Source: Actinomycetota bacterium (GTDB lineage Bacteria > Actinomycetota > Acidimicrobiia > Acidimicrobiales > Acidimicrobilacustridaceae). From it: a stretch of 38,604 nt of DNA. The position numbers and the translations under genes were made by a program. Location: NCBI GenBank assembly GCA_009705225.1, contig WLCQ01000007.1, positions 1 through 38,604 on the forward strand, read 5' to 3'. Of this stretch, positions 19,499 through 28,137 are shown in pieces. The stretch's first letter is position 1. Every line of letters starts with the position of its first letter. Under the pieces are notes generated by a model. It had not been told where the DNA came from and did no database searches. It saw only the letters and a list, made by a program, of their open reading frames with translations.

Positions 19499-20419
19499 CT
19501 ACGCGCGGGGGTGGGTTGCGTCGAGCACGTTGCGGAGACGCTGCTTACTCACATGGGTGTAGTGCTGGGTGGTGGAGAGGTCGGCGTGGCCGAGCAGTTC
19601 TTGGACCGCACGCAGATCGGCGCCACCATCGAGCAGATGTGTGGCGAAGGTATGACGCAGCGCATGCGGATGGGTGGGCGATGGCGCCCGCCGATCAAGC
19701 AGCCTGCGGACATCTCGCGGCCCGAGCTGTCGACCCCTCTGATTCAGGAACACGGCATCAGCCGGCGAGTCGGCGGTGGCGATCACCCGTCGACCATGGT
19801 CGAGCCATTGACGCAGCGCGTGACAGGCCGGCTCGCTCAGCGGCACCACCCGTTGCTTCGAGCCTTTGCCCCAGACCACGACCCGACGACGGGCAATGTC
19901 GAGATCCTCTGGGCGCAGACCGCACAGTTCGGAGACTCGCAATCCGCTCCCGTAGAGCAGTTCGAGAACGGCGTCGTCGCGGGACCGGATTGCCGGAGTG
20001 TCATTGGCGGTCGTACCCGGCGGATCGTCGAGGACTGCGATGAGTTCGTCGTCGCGCAGCACTCGCGGCAATCGACCAGAACCACCGGGAGCACTCAGAC
20101 CCGCCGAAGGATCACTGGTCAGCAGCCCGGTGCGGGTGAGCCAACCGAAGTATCGCCGTAACGCCGACGCCTTTCTGGCGATTGTGCGTCGGGCGTACTG
20201 ACGAGTTGCCAGCGAGCCGACGTAGCGGCGCAATGTGGTGCGCGTGACTCGTATCGGGGAGTCGAGTTCCGCCCGTTCGCACCAGATGACGAAACTGTCG
20301 AGATCGGATCGATACGCCCGCAGCGTGGCCGCCGACACCGAGGTGAGCGAGGAGCAGAACGCATCGAGTGACCAGAGGTCGGAGTCAGATGCCACCGCGG
20401 TAACTGTACCCGTGCGCAT
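19499..20419 (-). CDS. xerC: Tyrosine recombinase XerC
   Basis: Site-specific recombinase that resolves chromosome dimers at dif. The 306-aa protein has an N-terminal SAM-like domain (TLRAYRSDLDSFVIWC) and a catalytic domain with GLRVSEL (Arg), KGSKQR (Lys), HALRHTFATHLL (His and Arg), LGHAD (His) and the nucleophile Tyr287 in QHYTH. The start is uncertain: ATG at 20419 gives a typical length and is used here, but an ATG at 20488 overlaps the dprA stop as ATGA, a junction common in this operon, and would add 23 residues. The chromosomal context (comM-dprA-xerC) argues for the housekeeping enzyme over a phage integrase. Confidence 0.9.
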   Translation of the reverse strand: MRTGTVTAVASDSDLWSLDAFCSSLTSVSAATLRAYRSDLDSFVIWCERAELDSPIRVTRTTLRRYVGSLATRQYARRTIARKASALRRYFGWLTRTGLLTSDPSAGLSAPGGSGRLPRVLRDDELIAVLDDPPGTTANDTPAIRSRDDAVLELLYGSGLRVSELCGLRPEDLDIARRRVVVWGKGSKQRVVPLSEPACHALRQWLDHGRRVIATADSPADAVFLNQRGRQLGPRDVRRLLDRRAPSPTHPHALRHTFATHLLDGGADLRAVQELLGHADLSTTQHYTHVSKQRLRNVLDATHPRA

Positions 20420-20484
20420 GTTCGATTCGATCGGATACACGTGCAGCAGACCAACATCTCGTCGTCTGTGAGCGCTCGAGGAGA

Positions 20485-21657
20485 TCATGAACGCGAGCGC
20501 CCGATCCGCTCGACCCAACCGGCTCGTTGGGCCACCCAACCCTCTGCTTCGAGAGCGTCGATGTGGAGTGCGAGAACCCCGAGATCGAGCCCGGTGGCGA
20601 GCAGAAGTTGTTCCATCGGAGCGGCCTGCCACGCGATGTGCTCAAGTACCGCTGCAGCTTCGGGCGAGGGCGGGCGACGCGATTCAGTCGCTGATCGGCG
20701 CGGAACCGAATCGCGCCCCAGTGCGATCAGGACATCGGTTGCATCGCGCGCGGGCACGCAGCCGTCGACGAGCAATTGGTTCGTACCGTCCGAACTCGAC
20801 GCCGTGACCGGACCGGGCACCGCCATGACGACCCCGCCACGCCGGGTTGCCTCGATGGCCGTTCCCATCGCCCCTCCGGTGTGTTGGGATTCGACCACGA
20901 TGAGCGCATCAGCAAGCGTCGCGATCAGGCGATTGCGCGCCGGGAATTGCCAGGCCGCCGCTGGTGCGCCCAGCGGATACTCGCTGATGATCACTCCGGC
21001 GTCAGCGACTCGGCGCCACAGCGCAGCGTGGGCTCGTGGGTAGATACGGTCGAGCCCGCTGCCCACCACCGCAATGGGCGGCGCGGCGCAGGCCTCGAGT
21101 GCACCGCTGTGGGCTGCTCCATCGATGCCGAGGGCAAGGCCCGAAACCACAGCGATACCGGCTGCGGCGAGATCCCGACCCAACTCGAACGCGACATCGC
21201 GTCCGTAACGCGACGCTCGTCGGGTGCCGACGAGCGCCGCTCTAACGCCGGCGAGGTGATCGAGATCACCTTTCCAGAACAGGACCATCGGCGGATCATC
21301 ATCAGCGGCGAACACGGGCGGAAATGACGGGGAACCGAACACCGTGACACCGATGCCGGCATCGAGGTGAGCCTGCCAGAAGGTCGAGACATCAAGGGAT
21401 CTGGCGGCCCGACCCCACAATTCGATGAGCCCTACCCGTTGCGTTTCCGAAAGCCGATCGAGACCGTCGGCCATCAACTTCCCCACCACTGAACTGCGCT
21501 GCGAGGTCGACTCCGAGGGCGACACCCGACAGAGCGACTCCCAGACCTCCGATGGCTCACCGACGCACAGCAGCGAGCGAAGGCGTGCCGGACCGACCTG
21601 GGGCAATCGAGCCAGTGCAACAACGAACGCGTCGGAAGGAATGGCCCGCCGACTCAT
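20485..21657 (-). CDS. dprA: DNA-processing protein DprA
   Basis: Binds incoming single-stranded DNA and loads RecA during transformation. The 390-aa protein has an N-terminal helical region (LARLPQVGPARLRSLL), the Rossmann-like core with ALVGTRRASRYGRD, VVSGLALGIDGAAHSGAL, SEYPLGAPAAAWQFPARNR and VVESQHTGGAMGTA, and a C-terminal winged-helix-like domain (about residues 330-385). The ATG overlaps the comM stop by four bases. With comM upstream it suggests the cell could take up DNA, although no uptake-pore genes lie in this window. Confidence 0.95.
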   Translation of the reverse strand: MSRRAIPSDAFVVALARLPQVGPARLRSLLCVGEPSEVWESLCRVSPSESTSQRSSVVGKLMADGLDRLSETQRVGLIELWGRAARSLDVSTFWQAHLDAGIGVTVFGSPSFPPVFAADDDPPMVLFWKGDLDHLAGVRAALVGTRRASRYGRDVAFELGRDLAAAGIAVVSGLALGIDGAAHSGALEACAAPPIAVVGSGLDRIYPRAHAALWRRVADAGVIISEYPLGAPAAAWQFPARNRLIATLADALIVVESQHTGGAMGTAIEATRRGGVVMAVPGPVTASSSDGTNQLLVDGCVPARDATDVLIALGRDSVPRRSATESRRPPSPEAAAVLEHIAWQAAPMEQLLLATGLDLGVLALHIDALEAEGWVAQRAGWVERIGRSRS

Positions 21658-23168
21658 GCGGCCGAGGATCCCAGAAGGAACGCGGGATCCGCACGGAGGT
21701 GGAAGGCCGACGCGACGTGTTCGGCACGTAGGGGACCATCGTGCTCGGCGAGATCAGCAATGGTGAGCGCAACACGCCAGATCCGGCGCAGCCCACGCGC
21801 CGTGAGCCGACCTGATTCGAGCGCCCGTTGCAGCAGATCGCTCGCCGGCGCCGAAAGTGGGGCGTCGCGCTCAAGTGCCGAACCGCCGAGGCCGGCGTTG
21901 CTTGTGACACCGCGGGAGCGTGCTCGTTCACGAACCGCCCGAACTCTGGCGGCTACCACCGCAGTGCTCTCGGCGCCATCGCCGTGGAGGAGTGCGCGGG
22001 GATCGGGTCGATGCACATCGAGACGAAGATCGAAGCGGTCCAACAAGGGCCCCGAGACCCGCCGGCGATAACGATCCAGGGCTCGATCCGTGCATCGACA
22101 TGACGAAGGAATGACTCCTTCACCACATGGGCAGGGGTTCATGGCGGCCACCAAGAGGAAATCTGCTGGAACCTCGACGCGGGTTTCGGCTCGGGCGATC
22201 CGGATGACTCCTTCCTCGAGTGGCTGACGCAGTGCATCGAGAACCACTGCGCTGAACTCTCCGAGTTCGTCGAGGAAGAGCACACCACCATGCGCGAGCG
22301 AGATCTCGCCGGGCCGTAGGCGTTGACTTCCACCACCGACCATGGCGACCGCGCTTGTTCCGTGGTGCGGCGCCCGCCACGGTGGCCGACGGATCAGCCC
22401 ACCCGGCGGCAACACGCCCGCCGCGGAATGAACTCGCGTGGCTTCAAGAGCAATTCCGTCATCAAGATCGGGCAATAACCCACTGAGTCGATGGGCGAGC
22501 ATGGTCTTGCCCGCTCCGGGAGGGCCGACCATCAGCAGATTGTGACCACCCGCCGCGGCGATCTCGAGCGCAGCACGCGCCACCTGATGGCCGCGTACAT
22601 CGGCGAGTTCGGGCAACGCCGCCACCGTGAGATCGAAGGGCTCATCCGGAGGACGGGGCCACGGAACCTCAGCAGTCAGTGCGTCGACGAGTTCTTTGAG
22701 ATCAGTCGCACACAGGACGCGACGATCGCCGACCAACGAAGCCTCATGAACAGAACCGGGCGGCACGATGATCTCGGGCGCGCTGATTGCCTCAATGATG
22801 GGAAGCACGCCGGGGACATGTCGCAAGGTGCCATCGAGTCCCAGTTCCCCGAGGAATGCCCGGTCCTCGATGGCGGCGGGCGAGAGTTGTTCGCTCGCCA
22901 CGAGCACGCCGATAGCGATGGCCAGATCGAGGGCGGAACCGATCTTGCGGACCGACGTGGGTGCCAGATTCACCGTGGTTCGCTTATCGGGCCAGGCGAA
23001 CCCCGAGGTGAGCAGTGCAGCGCGCACGCGATCTCGTGACTCACGACATGAGGTGTCGGGCAGGCCGACCACGGTGAACCCGGGCAGGCCGCGCGCCACA
23101 TGCACCTCGACGGTGACAGCCACGCCGGCAACGCCGAACAGGGCTGCAGATGGAACAGTGGCGAGCAT
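21654..23168 (-). CDS. comM: ComM/YifB-family Mg-chelatase-like AAA+ ATPase
   Basis: Helicase-like AAA+ protein that promotes branch migration when transformed DNA is integrated. The 504-aa protein has the N-terminal ChlI-like domain (VEVHVARGLPGFTVVGLPD), then the AAA+ core with Walker A VGPPGAGKTML, the segment RAPHHGTSAVAMVGGG, Walker B GGVLFLDELGEF, and a cysteine-bearing loop (AMNPCPCGEG). The C-terminal Mg-chelatase domain ends the protein. The ATG at 23168 has AGGAGG seven bases upstream. It is the first gene of the long minus-strand block. Confidence 0.94.
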   Translation of the reverse strand: MLATVPSAALFGVAGVAVTVEVHVARGLPGFTVVGLPDTSCRESRDRVRAALLTSGFAWPDKRTTVNLAPTSVRKIGSALDLAIAIGVLVASEQLSPAAIEDRAFLGELGLDGTLRHVPGVLPIIEAISAPEIIVPPGSVHEASLVGDRRVLCATDLKELVDALTAEVPWPRPPDEPFDLTVAALPELADVRGHQVARAALEIAAAGGHNLLMVGPPGAGKTMLAHRLSGLLPDLDDGIALEATRVHSAAGVLPPGGLIRRPPWRAPHHGTSAVAMVGGGSQRLRPGEISLAHGGVLFLDELGEFSAVVLDALRQPLEEGVIRIARAETRVEVPADFLLVAAMNPCPCGEGVIPSSCRCTDRALDRYRRRVSGPLLDRFDLRLDVHRPDPRALLHGDGAESTAVVAARVRAVRERARSRGVTSNAGLGGSALERDAPLSAPASDLLQRALESGRLTARGLRRIWRVALTIADLAEHDGPLRAEHVASAFHLRADPAFLLGSSAA

Positions 23169-23511
23169 CGGGCCTCCTAAACACGTGTGGTGGAGGGCGA
23201 TCGCTCGCCGAGATCGCGAACCTACGGGTGCCGACCCACCTGTGTCATGGGCCAGATGGCCGTCGCTGTCAGTTCATCGACCGCGAACTATGGCGTCGGA
23301 GGCGACCGACGCAGGTTTGGTGCGATCAACCGGTGAACTGCGGAACCACGCCCGGGGTGACCGTCGCCGACCGCTCTGGCCGGGACCACTCGGCGCGGCA
23401 CAGCCGCGCGAACGACAGCGGATCCGGATGCGGGGGCCGACTCCACCGAGGAAGAGCGATACGCTTAACTCCTCGACTGCAGGCGGCGGCACGACCCGGG
23501 GGAGGTGACGA
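23169..23511. other. 343-bp intergenic region between comM and a TetR gene
   Basis: Divergent spacer. Every open frame across it is a run-in from the genes on either side, so I support no gene here. On the minus strand there is a fair promoter for comM (see separate entry). On the plus side the tetR gene has a clear GGAGGT ribosome-binding site at its end but no promoter that I would defend. yraN and rnhB, which often lie upstream of comM in other genomes, are not here. Confidence 0.6.
23219..23248 (-). promoter_or_regulatory. Candidate comM promoter
   Basis: On the minus strand ATGACA (23248-23243) matches TTGACA at five of six positions, and TAGGTT (23224-23219) is an acceptable -10, 18 bases apart. 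Transcription would start near 23212, leaving a leader of about 44 bases before the comM ATG. This is a sequence match only. Confidence 0.4.
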
Positions 23512-24105
23512 GTGGCAGACGACACCCGAGCGAGGATCCTCGACCTCGCCGTCGACGCCATCGATGCCGGAGGTGAGGCGGCGCTGCGCCTTGAGCCGAT
23601 CCTCAATGCCGTCGGGGTCACGCCGCCCACGATCTCCTACCACTTCGGCAATCGCGACGGTCTGGTCATCGCCGCGCAGATCGAGCGGTACACCCGCCAG
23701 ACCAGGACCGACACCGCGGCGATCGGTCGCGCTGTCGCCAAGTGCACGACGAGCGACGAACTCCACACCGCGCTGCGCATCACCTGGACCCGGTCGCTGG
23801 CGCAGAGATCGGAAAGCCGGTGGCGGAGGATCAGCATCGTCGGCAGCGCCTACGCACGCCCCGAGCTCGCCGAGGCCGTCGCCAAAGCGCAGGACGAGAT
23901 CGTCGCCACCCTGACCGACATCCTCGAACCGTGCCGCGAACGCGGGTGGCTCCGGCCCGATATCGACCTCGCCAGCACGATCGCATGGCACCACAGCTTG
24001 CTCATCGGACGCGTCTTCATGGAGCACGGCCAACGTCACGGCGATCCCACCGTGTGGGATCAGCTCACGCTCGACGCGCTCGACCGGGCGTTCTTCGGCG
24101 ACTGA
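23512..24105 (+). CDS. TetR-family transcriptional regulator
   Basis: A 197-aa DNA-binding regulator. The N-terminal helix-turn-helix domain is typical: TRARILDLAVDAIDAGGEAA, then LEPILNAVGVTPPTISYHFG, then NRDGLVIAAQ. The C-terminal ligand-binding domain is helical and not recognisable in detail. The start is GTG at 23512 with GGAGGT upstream. It lies 129 bases before, and in the same direction as, the permease gene, so it may regulate that gene or itself. No ligand can be inferred. Confidence 0.88.
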   Translation: MADDTRARILDLAVDAIDAGGEAALRLEPILNAVGVTPPTISYHFGNRDGLVIAAQIERYTRQTRTDTAAIGRAVAKCTTSDELHTALRITWTRSLAQRSESRWRRISIVGSAYARPELAEAVAKAQDEIVATLTDILEPCRERGWLRPDIDLASTIAWHHSLLIGRVFMEHGQRHGDPTVWDQLTLDALDRAFFGD

Positions 24106-24181
24106 CTGCTCCGTCGGCGAGTCAGTCGACGGCCAGAAGACCTCTCGGGGGAGCCCACCACCGCGATTCCACGCGAGCCAT

Positions 24182-24213
24182 CACTGGCACTGGTACACAC
24201 TGGGTGACACTCG
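24182..24213 (+). promoter_or_regulatory. CACTGG repeat cluster before the permease gene
   Basis: CACTGG occurs at 24182, 24188 and 24198, and a variant CACTCG at 24208; the last three start at ten-base intervals. They sit 22-53 bases upstream of the GTG start of the permease. About one helical turn between copies is what a regulator binding one DNA face would use. The neighbouring TetR protein is a possible binder, although TetR operators are usually inverted repeats, so this is tentative. Confidence 0.3.
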
Positions 24214-24234
24214 GAACGAGAAAGGGGGTCTCGT

Positions 24235-25917
24235 GTGAGTGACAGCGCGACGACCACAACCACCGGCGACGCTGACAGCGATCGCCTCCATGAGCTCGGC
24301 TATGCCCAAGAGCTCCGACGCGGGATGGGATGGTTCTCGAACTTCGCGGTCAGCTTCACAATCATCTCGATCCTCACGGGCGGGATCACAACCTTCTACC
24401 TGCCACTGCTGGCCGGCGGGCCCAAGGCCGTCACGTTCAGCTGGATCATCGTCGGCTCATTCACGCTGCTGGTGGGACTCTCGATGGCCGAGATCTGCTC
24501 CGCGTACCCCACAGCCGGCGGCCTCTACTACTGGTCCGCCAAGCTGGCCAAGCGGAACGCCCCTGCGTGGAGTTGGTTCACCGGCTGGTTCAACTTTGTC
24601 GGTCAGGTGGCGATCACCGCGAGCATCGACTTCGGTCTCGCGACCACGATCAATTTCCTGCTGTCGTCCTACATTGACGCAGATCTTTTGAGCGCAGGGT
24701 GGATCCTGTTCACCTATGGCCTTGTCCTACTCCTCCACGGCCTGATGAATACGTTCCGCGTTTCGCTGGTGTCGTTGTTCAACCAGATCAGCGTGTGGTG
24801 GCATGTCACGGGCGTCGCGGTGATCGTGGGAGCGCTGGTGTTTCTCCCAGATACGCACCGACCTGTGGACTTCATTTTCTCCTCATCCAACAGCACCGGA
24901 TGGGACTTTCCCTTCGTCGGGGTCTACGTCTTCTTCATCGGCATCCTGATCGCGCAGTACACGATCACCGGCTTCGACGCTTCGGCGCATATGACCGAAG
25001 AAACCAAGCAAGCGAACGTCTCGGCATCCAAAGCCATTGTGCGCGCTATTTACATCTCGGCGATCGCTGGACTTATCTTGAACCTCGCCATGCTTTTCGC
25101 CATCCCCGGTGGCGTTGACGGGTACGAGAGCGTTGCCCTGACCGCCCCCTCCCTCATGGCCGGGTTCCAGTTGTTCATCAACGCCATCGGTCCGGCAGGC
25201 GGAAAGCTTCTCATCGTCATCTCGATCGTGGCGCAGCTGTTCTGCGGCATGGCCTCGGTGACCGCAAACTCGCGGATGATCTATGCGTTCTCCCGAGACG
25301 GGGCGGTTCCCGGCCATCGGCTCTGGCACCGGATCAACCCCAGAACCCGGACGCCAACGAACTCGGTCTGGCTTGCGGTGACCCTTGCGTTCATTCTCGG
25401 GCTTCCGTCGCTCTACCAGAACGCCGAATACTCGGTTGCGTTCTTCGCCATCGTCTCGATCGGCACCGTGAGCCTCTTCGTCGCCTACCTCATCCCGGTG
25501 TTCCTGCGGCTGCGCAGCGGTGAGTTCCAGCCCGGACCGTGGAACCTCGGCCGTTGGAGCAAGCCGATCGGTTGGATGGCGGTAACCTGGGTGATCTTCA
25601 TCGCCATCGCGTTCTTCCTCCCGGCGTTCTATCCGTGGATTCCCGGCGAAGAGGTCGACGGCGTGAACGTCGGCCTCAACAACTTCAACTGGTCCGGTCC
25701 GCTCTTGGTGACGATCTTCATCGTCATCGGAAGCTGGTGGCTGCTGTCAGCCAGGAAATGGTTCAAAGGTCCGCAGGTCCAAGGAACACGCGAGGAGCTC
25801 CTCGCCATCGAGCGCGAACTTGCCGCGATCGAGGCCGGCGCGGACCCGATCGAATTCGAACGCCTCGAGAATCGAATCGATGACGAACTCGACGAGCGAC
25901 TGCACCAGGAGCCCTGA
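24235..25917 (+). CDS. APC-superfamily amino acid/amine permease
   Basis: A 560-aa polytopic membrane transporter with about 12 hydrophobic segments. The N-terminal part is typical of the amino acid/choline transporter group: LGYAQELRRGMGWFSNFAVS, SFTIISILTGGITTFY, then YPTAGGLYYWSAKLA. Other hallmarks are TGFDASAHMTEET and SRMIYAFSRDGAVPG. The last 60 residues are a charged, Glu-rich cytoplasmic tail. The start is GTG at 24235 after AGGGGG. The substrate (amino acid, GABA, choline or polyamine) cannot be told from sequence. It ends convergently with the acyl-CoA synthetase, 53 bases away, where I see no clear terminator. Confidence 0.9.
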   Translation: MSDSATTTTTGDADSDRLHELGYAQELRRGMGWFSNFAVSFTIISILTGGITTFYLPLLAGGPKAVTFSWIIVGSFTLLVGLSMAEICSAYPTAGGLYYWSAKLAKRNAPAWSWFTGWFNFVGQVAITASIDFGLATTINFLLSSYIDADLLSAGWILFTYGLVLLLHGLMNTFRVSLVSLFNQISVWWHVTGVAVIVGALVFLPDTHRPVDFIFSSSNSTGWDFPFVGVYVFFIGILIAQYTITGFDASAHMTEETKQANVSASKAIVRAIYISAIAGLILNLAMLFAIPGGVDGYESVALTAPSLMAGFQLFINAIGPAGGKLLIVISIVAQLFCGMASVTANSRMIYAFSRDGAVPGHRLWHRINPRTRTPTNSVWLAVTLAFILGLPSLYQNAEYSVAFFAIVSIGTVSLFVAYLIPVFLRLRSGEFQPGPWNLGRWSKPIGWMAVTWVIFIAIAFFLPAFYPWIPGEEVDGVNVGLNNFNWSGPLLVTIFIVIGSWWLLSARKWFKGPQVQGTREELLAIERELAAIEAGADPIEFERLENRIDDELDERLHQEP

Positions 25918-25970
25918 GGATTCAGGGCCCTCTGACGGTTCGTCCCCGACCTATTCGAGAGGATCGATTT

Positions 25971-27506
25971 TCAGTTGATCCGGCGTTCGAATCCCGCCCA
26001 GTAGGGCTCGCGCAGTTTGAACTTCTGGAGCTTCCCGGTGGCGGTGCGCGCCAATTCGTCTCTGAACTCGACACGTTTCGGGGCCTTGTAATGCGCCAAC
26101 CGATCACGGGCCCAGGCGATGACTGCCGCCTCGTCGAGGGTTGACCCCGGAACGGTCACCACGAGAGCGAGGACCGCCTCGCCCCACTTCTCGTCGGGGA
26201 TACCGATGACAGCGACCTCAGCGATTTCAGGATGGGAAAAGATCACATCCTCGACTTCGAGCGATGAGACATTCTCGGCTCCGGAGTTGATGACATCCTT
26301 CTTCCGATCCGTGATCACGAGATGGTTGTCGTCGGCGATACGACCGCCATCGCCGGTGCGGAAGAACCCACCGGCGATCACTGTTGCAGTGACTTCGGGC
26401 TGCTGCCAGTAACCCTCCATGACCATGTTGCCTCGCACGAGGACCTCGCCATCGTGGGCAACGCGGATGGTGCTCCCGATCACCGGCACCCCCGCCCGGC
26501 CGAGGAGCGACGCCCGCTCGCCAACGTCGAGTTCGTCCCATTCCGCATGGGAGCGGTTGAGGGTTGCAACCGGCGTGGTCTCGGTGAGGCCGTAGATCTG
26601 CACGAACTCCCATCCCAGCTCGATCTCGCACCGTTCAATGATGCTCGTCGGCGGAGCCGCCCCCGCAACGACGATCCTCGTCATCCCAGTTCCGGGGATC
26701 GGACCATCCCAGTCGACAGCGGCATCGAGGATCGACTTGAGAACCGCCGGCGCGCAGCACATCAAGGTGACGCCCTCGCGTTCGACCCGCCGGAGAATTT
26801 CGGCGCCATCGATCTTGCGCTGGATCACGTGACGACCGCCCATGCCCGTGACCGCGTACAACATCCCCCAGCCGTTGCAATGGAACTGCGGGAGCGTGTG
26901 CAGATACACATCGCGATCGTTCACTCCCAGATGCCAACCGAAGATCGATGCGTTCAGCCACACGTTGCGATGGGTGAGCTGCACTCCCTTTGGTCGCGCC
27001 GTGGTGCCCGAGGTGTAGTTGATCGTCGCCGTGGCATCCTCGTCGGCCTCCCACTCGAGGGGTTCGACGTCGAACCGCATCAACTGCGAGTCGCTTTCAT
27101 CGCCGATCACCCACTTCATCTCGCACGCCACGGATTCGAGGTCATCGCTGAGATCCTCATCGACCATCAGGATTCGAGCACCACAGTGCTGCACGATGTA
27201 GTCGACCTCACCTGCGGAGAGGCGAAAGTTGATGGGAACAAGAATGCGGCCCGAACCTGACACTCCGAAGAATGCCGTGAGCAGACGCGCGGAATTGTGC
27301 GACACCATCGCAACACGTTCACCCGGAGCGATACCGAGCGCATCGAGACCGGCGGCGATCGCACGAGCACGGCGAGCCATCTCGCCATAGGTGATCGAAT
27401 CCCATGACGTCGCCGGCTGATCGGGGTCATCGACGATTGCGATTCGATCGGGAAAGACCAACTCCGCTCGACGCAGAAAATCATTGACGGTGAGGGCAAC
27501 TTTCAT
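25971..27506 (-). CDS. Acyl-CoA synthetase (AMP-forming)
   Basis: Activates a carboxylic acid, probably a fatty acid, to its CoA thioester through an acyl-adenylate. The 511-aa protein shows the ATP-binding loop INYTSGTTARPKGV, YGLTETTPVA, the TGDGGRI segment, DRKKDVINSGAENVSS, and the C-terminal catalytic lysine motif RTATGKLQKFKLRE. This pattern is typical of medium/long-chain acyl-CoA synthetases. I chose the ATG at 27506 because the conserved N-terminus (VNDFLRRAELVFPDRIAI) starts there; a start further upstream adds 16 unlikely residues. It lies 91 bases downstream of the cytochrome c gene on the same strand. The exact substrate is unknown. Confidence 0.92.
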   Translation of the reverse strand: MKVALTVNDFLRRAELVFPDRIAIVDDPDQPATSWDSITYGEMARRARAIAAGLDALGIAPGERVAMVSHNSARLLTAFFGVSGSGRILVPINFRLSAGEVDYIVQHCGARILMVDEDLSDDLESVACEMKWVIGDESDSQLMRFDVEPLEWEADEDATATINYTSGTTARPKGVQLTHRNVWLNASIFGWHLGVNDRDVYLHTLPQFHCNGWGMLYAVTGMGGRHVIQRKIDGAEILRRVEREGVTLMCCAPAVLKSILDAAVDWDGPIPGTGMTRIVVAGAAPPTSIIERCEIELGWEFVQIYGLTETTPVATLNRSHAEWDELDVGERASLLGRAGVPVIGSTIRVAHDGEVLVRGNMVMEGYWQQPEVTATVIAGGFFRTGDGGRIADDNHLVITDRKKDVINSGAENVSSLEVEDVIFSHPEIAEVAVIGIPDEKWGEAVLALVVTVPGSTLDEAAVIAWARDRLAHYKAPKRVEFRDELARTATGKLQKFKLREPYWAGFERRIN

Positions 27507-27597
27507 ACTTCGGAAAACTAGATGTCCCGAAGCGCCTTCGCGTCGTACCGACAAGCAGTCGCCGATCTGACTGATGACCGGTACGGAAGTGCTTGCC

Positions 27598-27957
27598 CTA
27601 CTCGACGCCCAGCGACTCGCGTTCGTAGCGCGCCACCGCGTTGATCTCGGCGGCGCTCAGGCGGGATCCGAACTTCGGCATCGAACTACGACCATTGGCA
27701 ATGACAGCCTCTTGGTCGGCGATGTTCGGGTACTTCTTCTCCACGAGGCCGGCAAGCTTGGTGCCGATTCCGCCGCCGCCCTTCTGTCCGTGACACGACG
27801 CGCAGTTCTGTGTGTAGATCTGCTGACCCTGGGCCAGCACCGGATCGCTGGGCACGGCAATCGAGGAACCACCTGATGAGCACGCGGCGAACAGCGTGGC
27901 GGCGCCCATGAGCACGCCGCTGGCGAGGAGTACTCGTCCGGAACGAAGCATTGGCAT
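27598..27957 (-). CDS. Monohaem cytochrome c, lipoprotein-type
   Basis: A 119-aa exported electron carrier. The N-terminus has a hydrophobic segment ending LFAAC (Cys26), which looks like a lipobox although Phe at -3 is unusual, followed by a Ser/Gly linker. The haem site is CASCH (Cys52, Cys55, His56), and Met93 in SSMPKFG is the likely sixth ligand. The fold matches small class I cytochromes c. I chose ATG at 27957; TTG at 27963 and ATG at 27951 are also possible. It is transcribed toward the acyl-CoA synthetase and away from the small-protein cluster. The partner oxidase or dehydrogenase is not in the window. Confidence 0.88.
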   Translation of the reverse strand: MPMLRSGRVLLASGVLMGAATLFAACSSGGSSIAVPSDPVLAQGQQIYTQNCASCHGQKGGGGIGTKLAGLVEKKYPNIADQEAVIANGRSSMPKFGSRLSAAEINAVARYERESLGVE

Positions 27958-28009
27958 GGCCAAACGCTACCAGCGCGTCATCAGTGCTGGTCCGGCGCCG
28001 AGAAGCGGC

Positions 28010-28021
28010 GATACTTGTTCC
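28010..28021 (+). promoter_or_regulatory. Candidate -10 box for a leaderless start at 28022
   Basis: GATACT at 28010-28015 is six bases before the GTG start codon at 28022. Transcription would therefore begin at or next to the start codon, as in leaderless mRNAs that are common in actinobacteria. No Shine-Dalgarno is present before this GTG, which fits. The -35 region is weak. Confidence 0.35.
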
Positions 28022-28132
28022 GTGGGATTCAATCCGCATCGCCAACATCGCCGCAGCCCGCTCGACTACGTCATGGTCGCTGCCGCGCTCATCACCTGCG
28101 TCGGTCTGGTCATCTGGGCATTCTTCGGCTGA
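28022..28132 (+). CDS. Small membrane protein, 36 aa
   Basis: GTG-started peptide with a basic N-terminus (GFNPHRQHRRSPLDYV) and a single hydrophobic helix (about residues 18-35, ending VIWAFFG). The charge pattern predicts a cytoplasmic N-terminus. It resembles short actinobacterial membrane peptides of unknown function that I recall as having the same basic-start, one-helix layout, but I cannot name a family. A promoter-like GATACT lies six bases before it, and the next gene starts five bases after its stop. A longer upstream frame exists but runs into the divergent cytochrome c gene and lacks support. Confidence 0.55.
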   Translation: MGFNPHRQHRRSPLDYVMVAAALITCVGLVIWAFFG

Positions 28133-28137
28133 TCACC

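Noticed and set aside
18362-20161. 599-codon open frame on the plus strand
   Set aside because: It lies wholly opposite the LytM/lipase and xerC genes, whose motifs are clear; high-GC codon bias opens the antisense frame. Its translation shows no family motif.
19499-20419. Tyrosine recombinase as a sign of an integrated mobile element
   Set aside because: Context (comM-dprA-xerC-LytM-rpsB) is chromosomal and conserved; no attachment-site repeats or phage genes nearby.
23169-23511. A hidden small gene or RNA in the comM-tetR spacer
   Set aside because: All frames are run-ins from neighbours, and I see no tRNA-like fold, repeat array or terminator.
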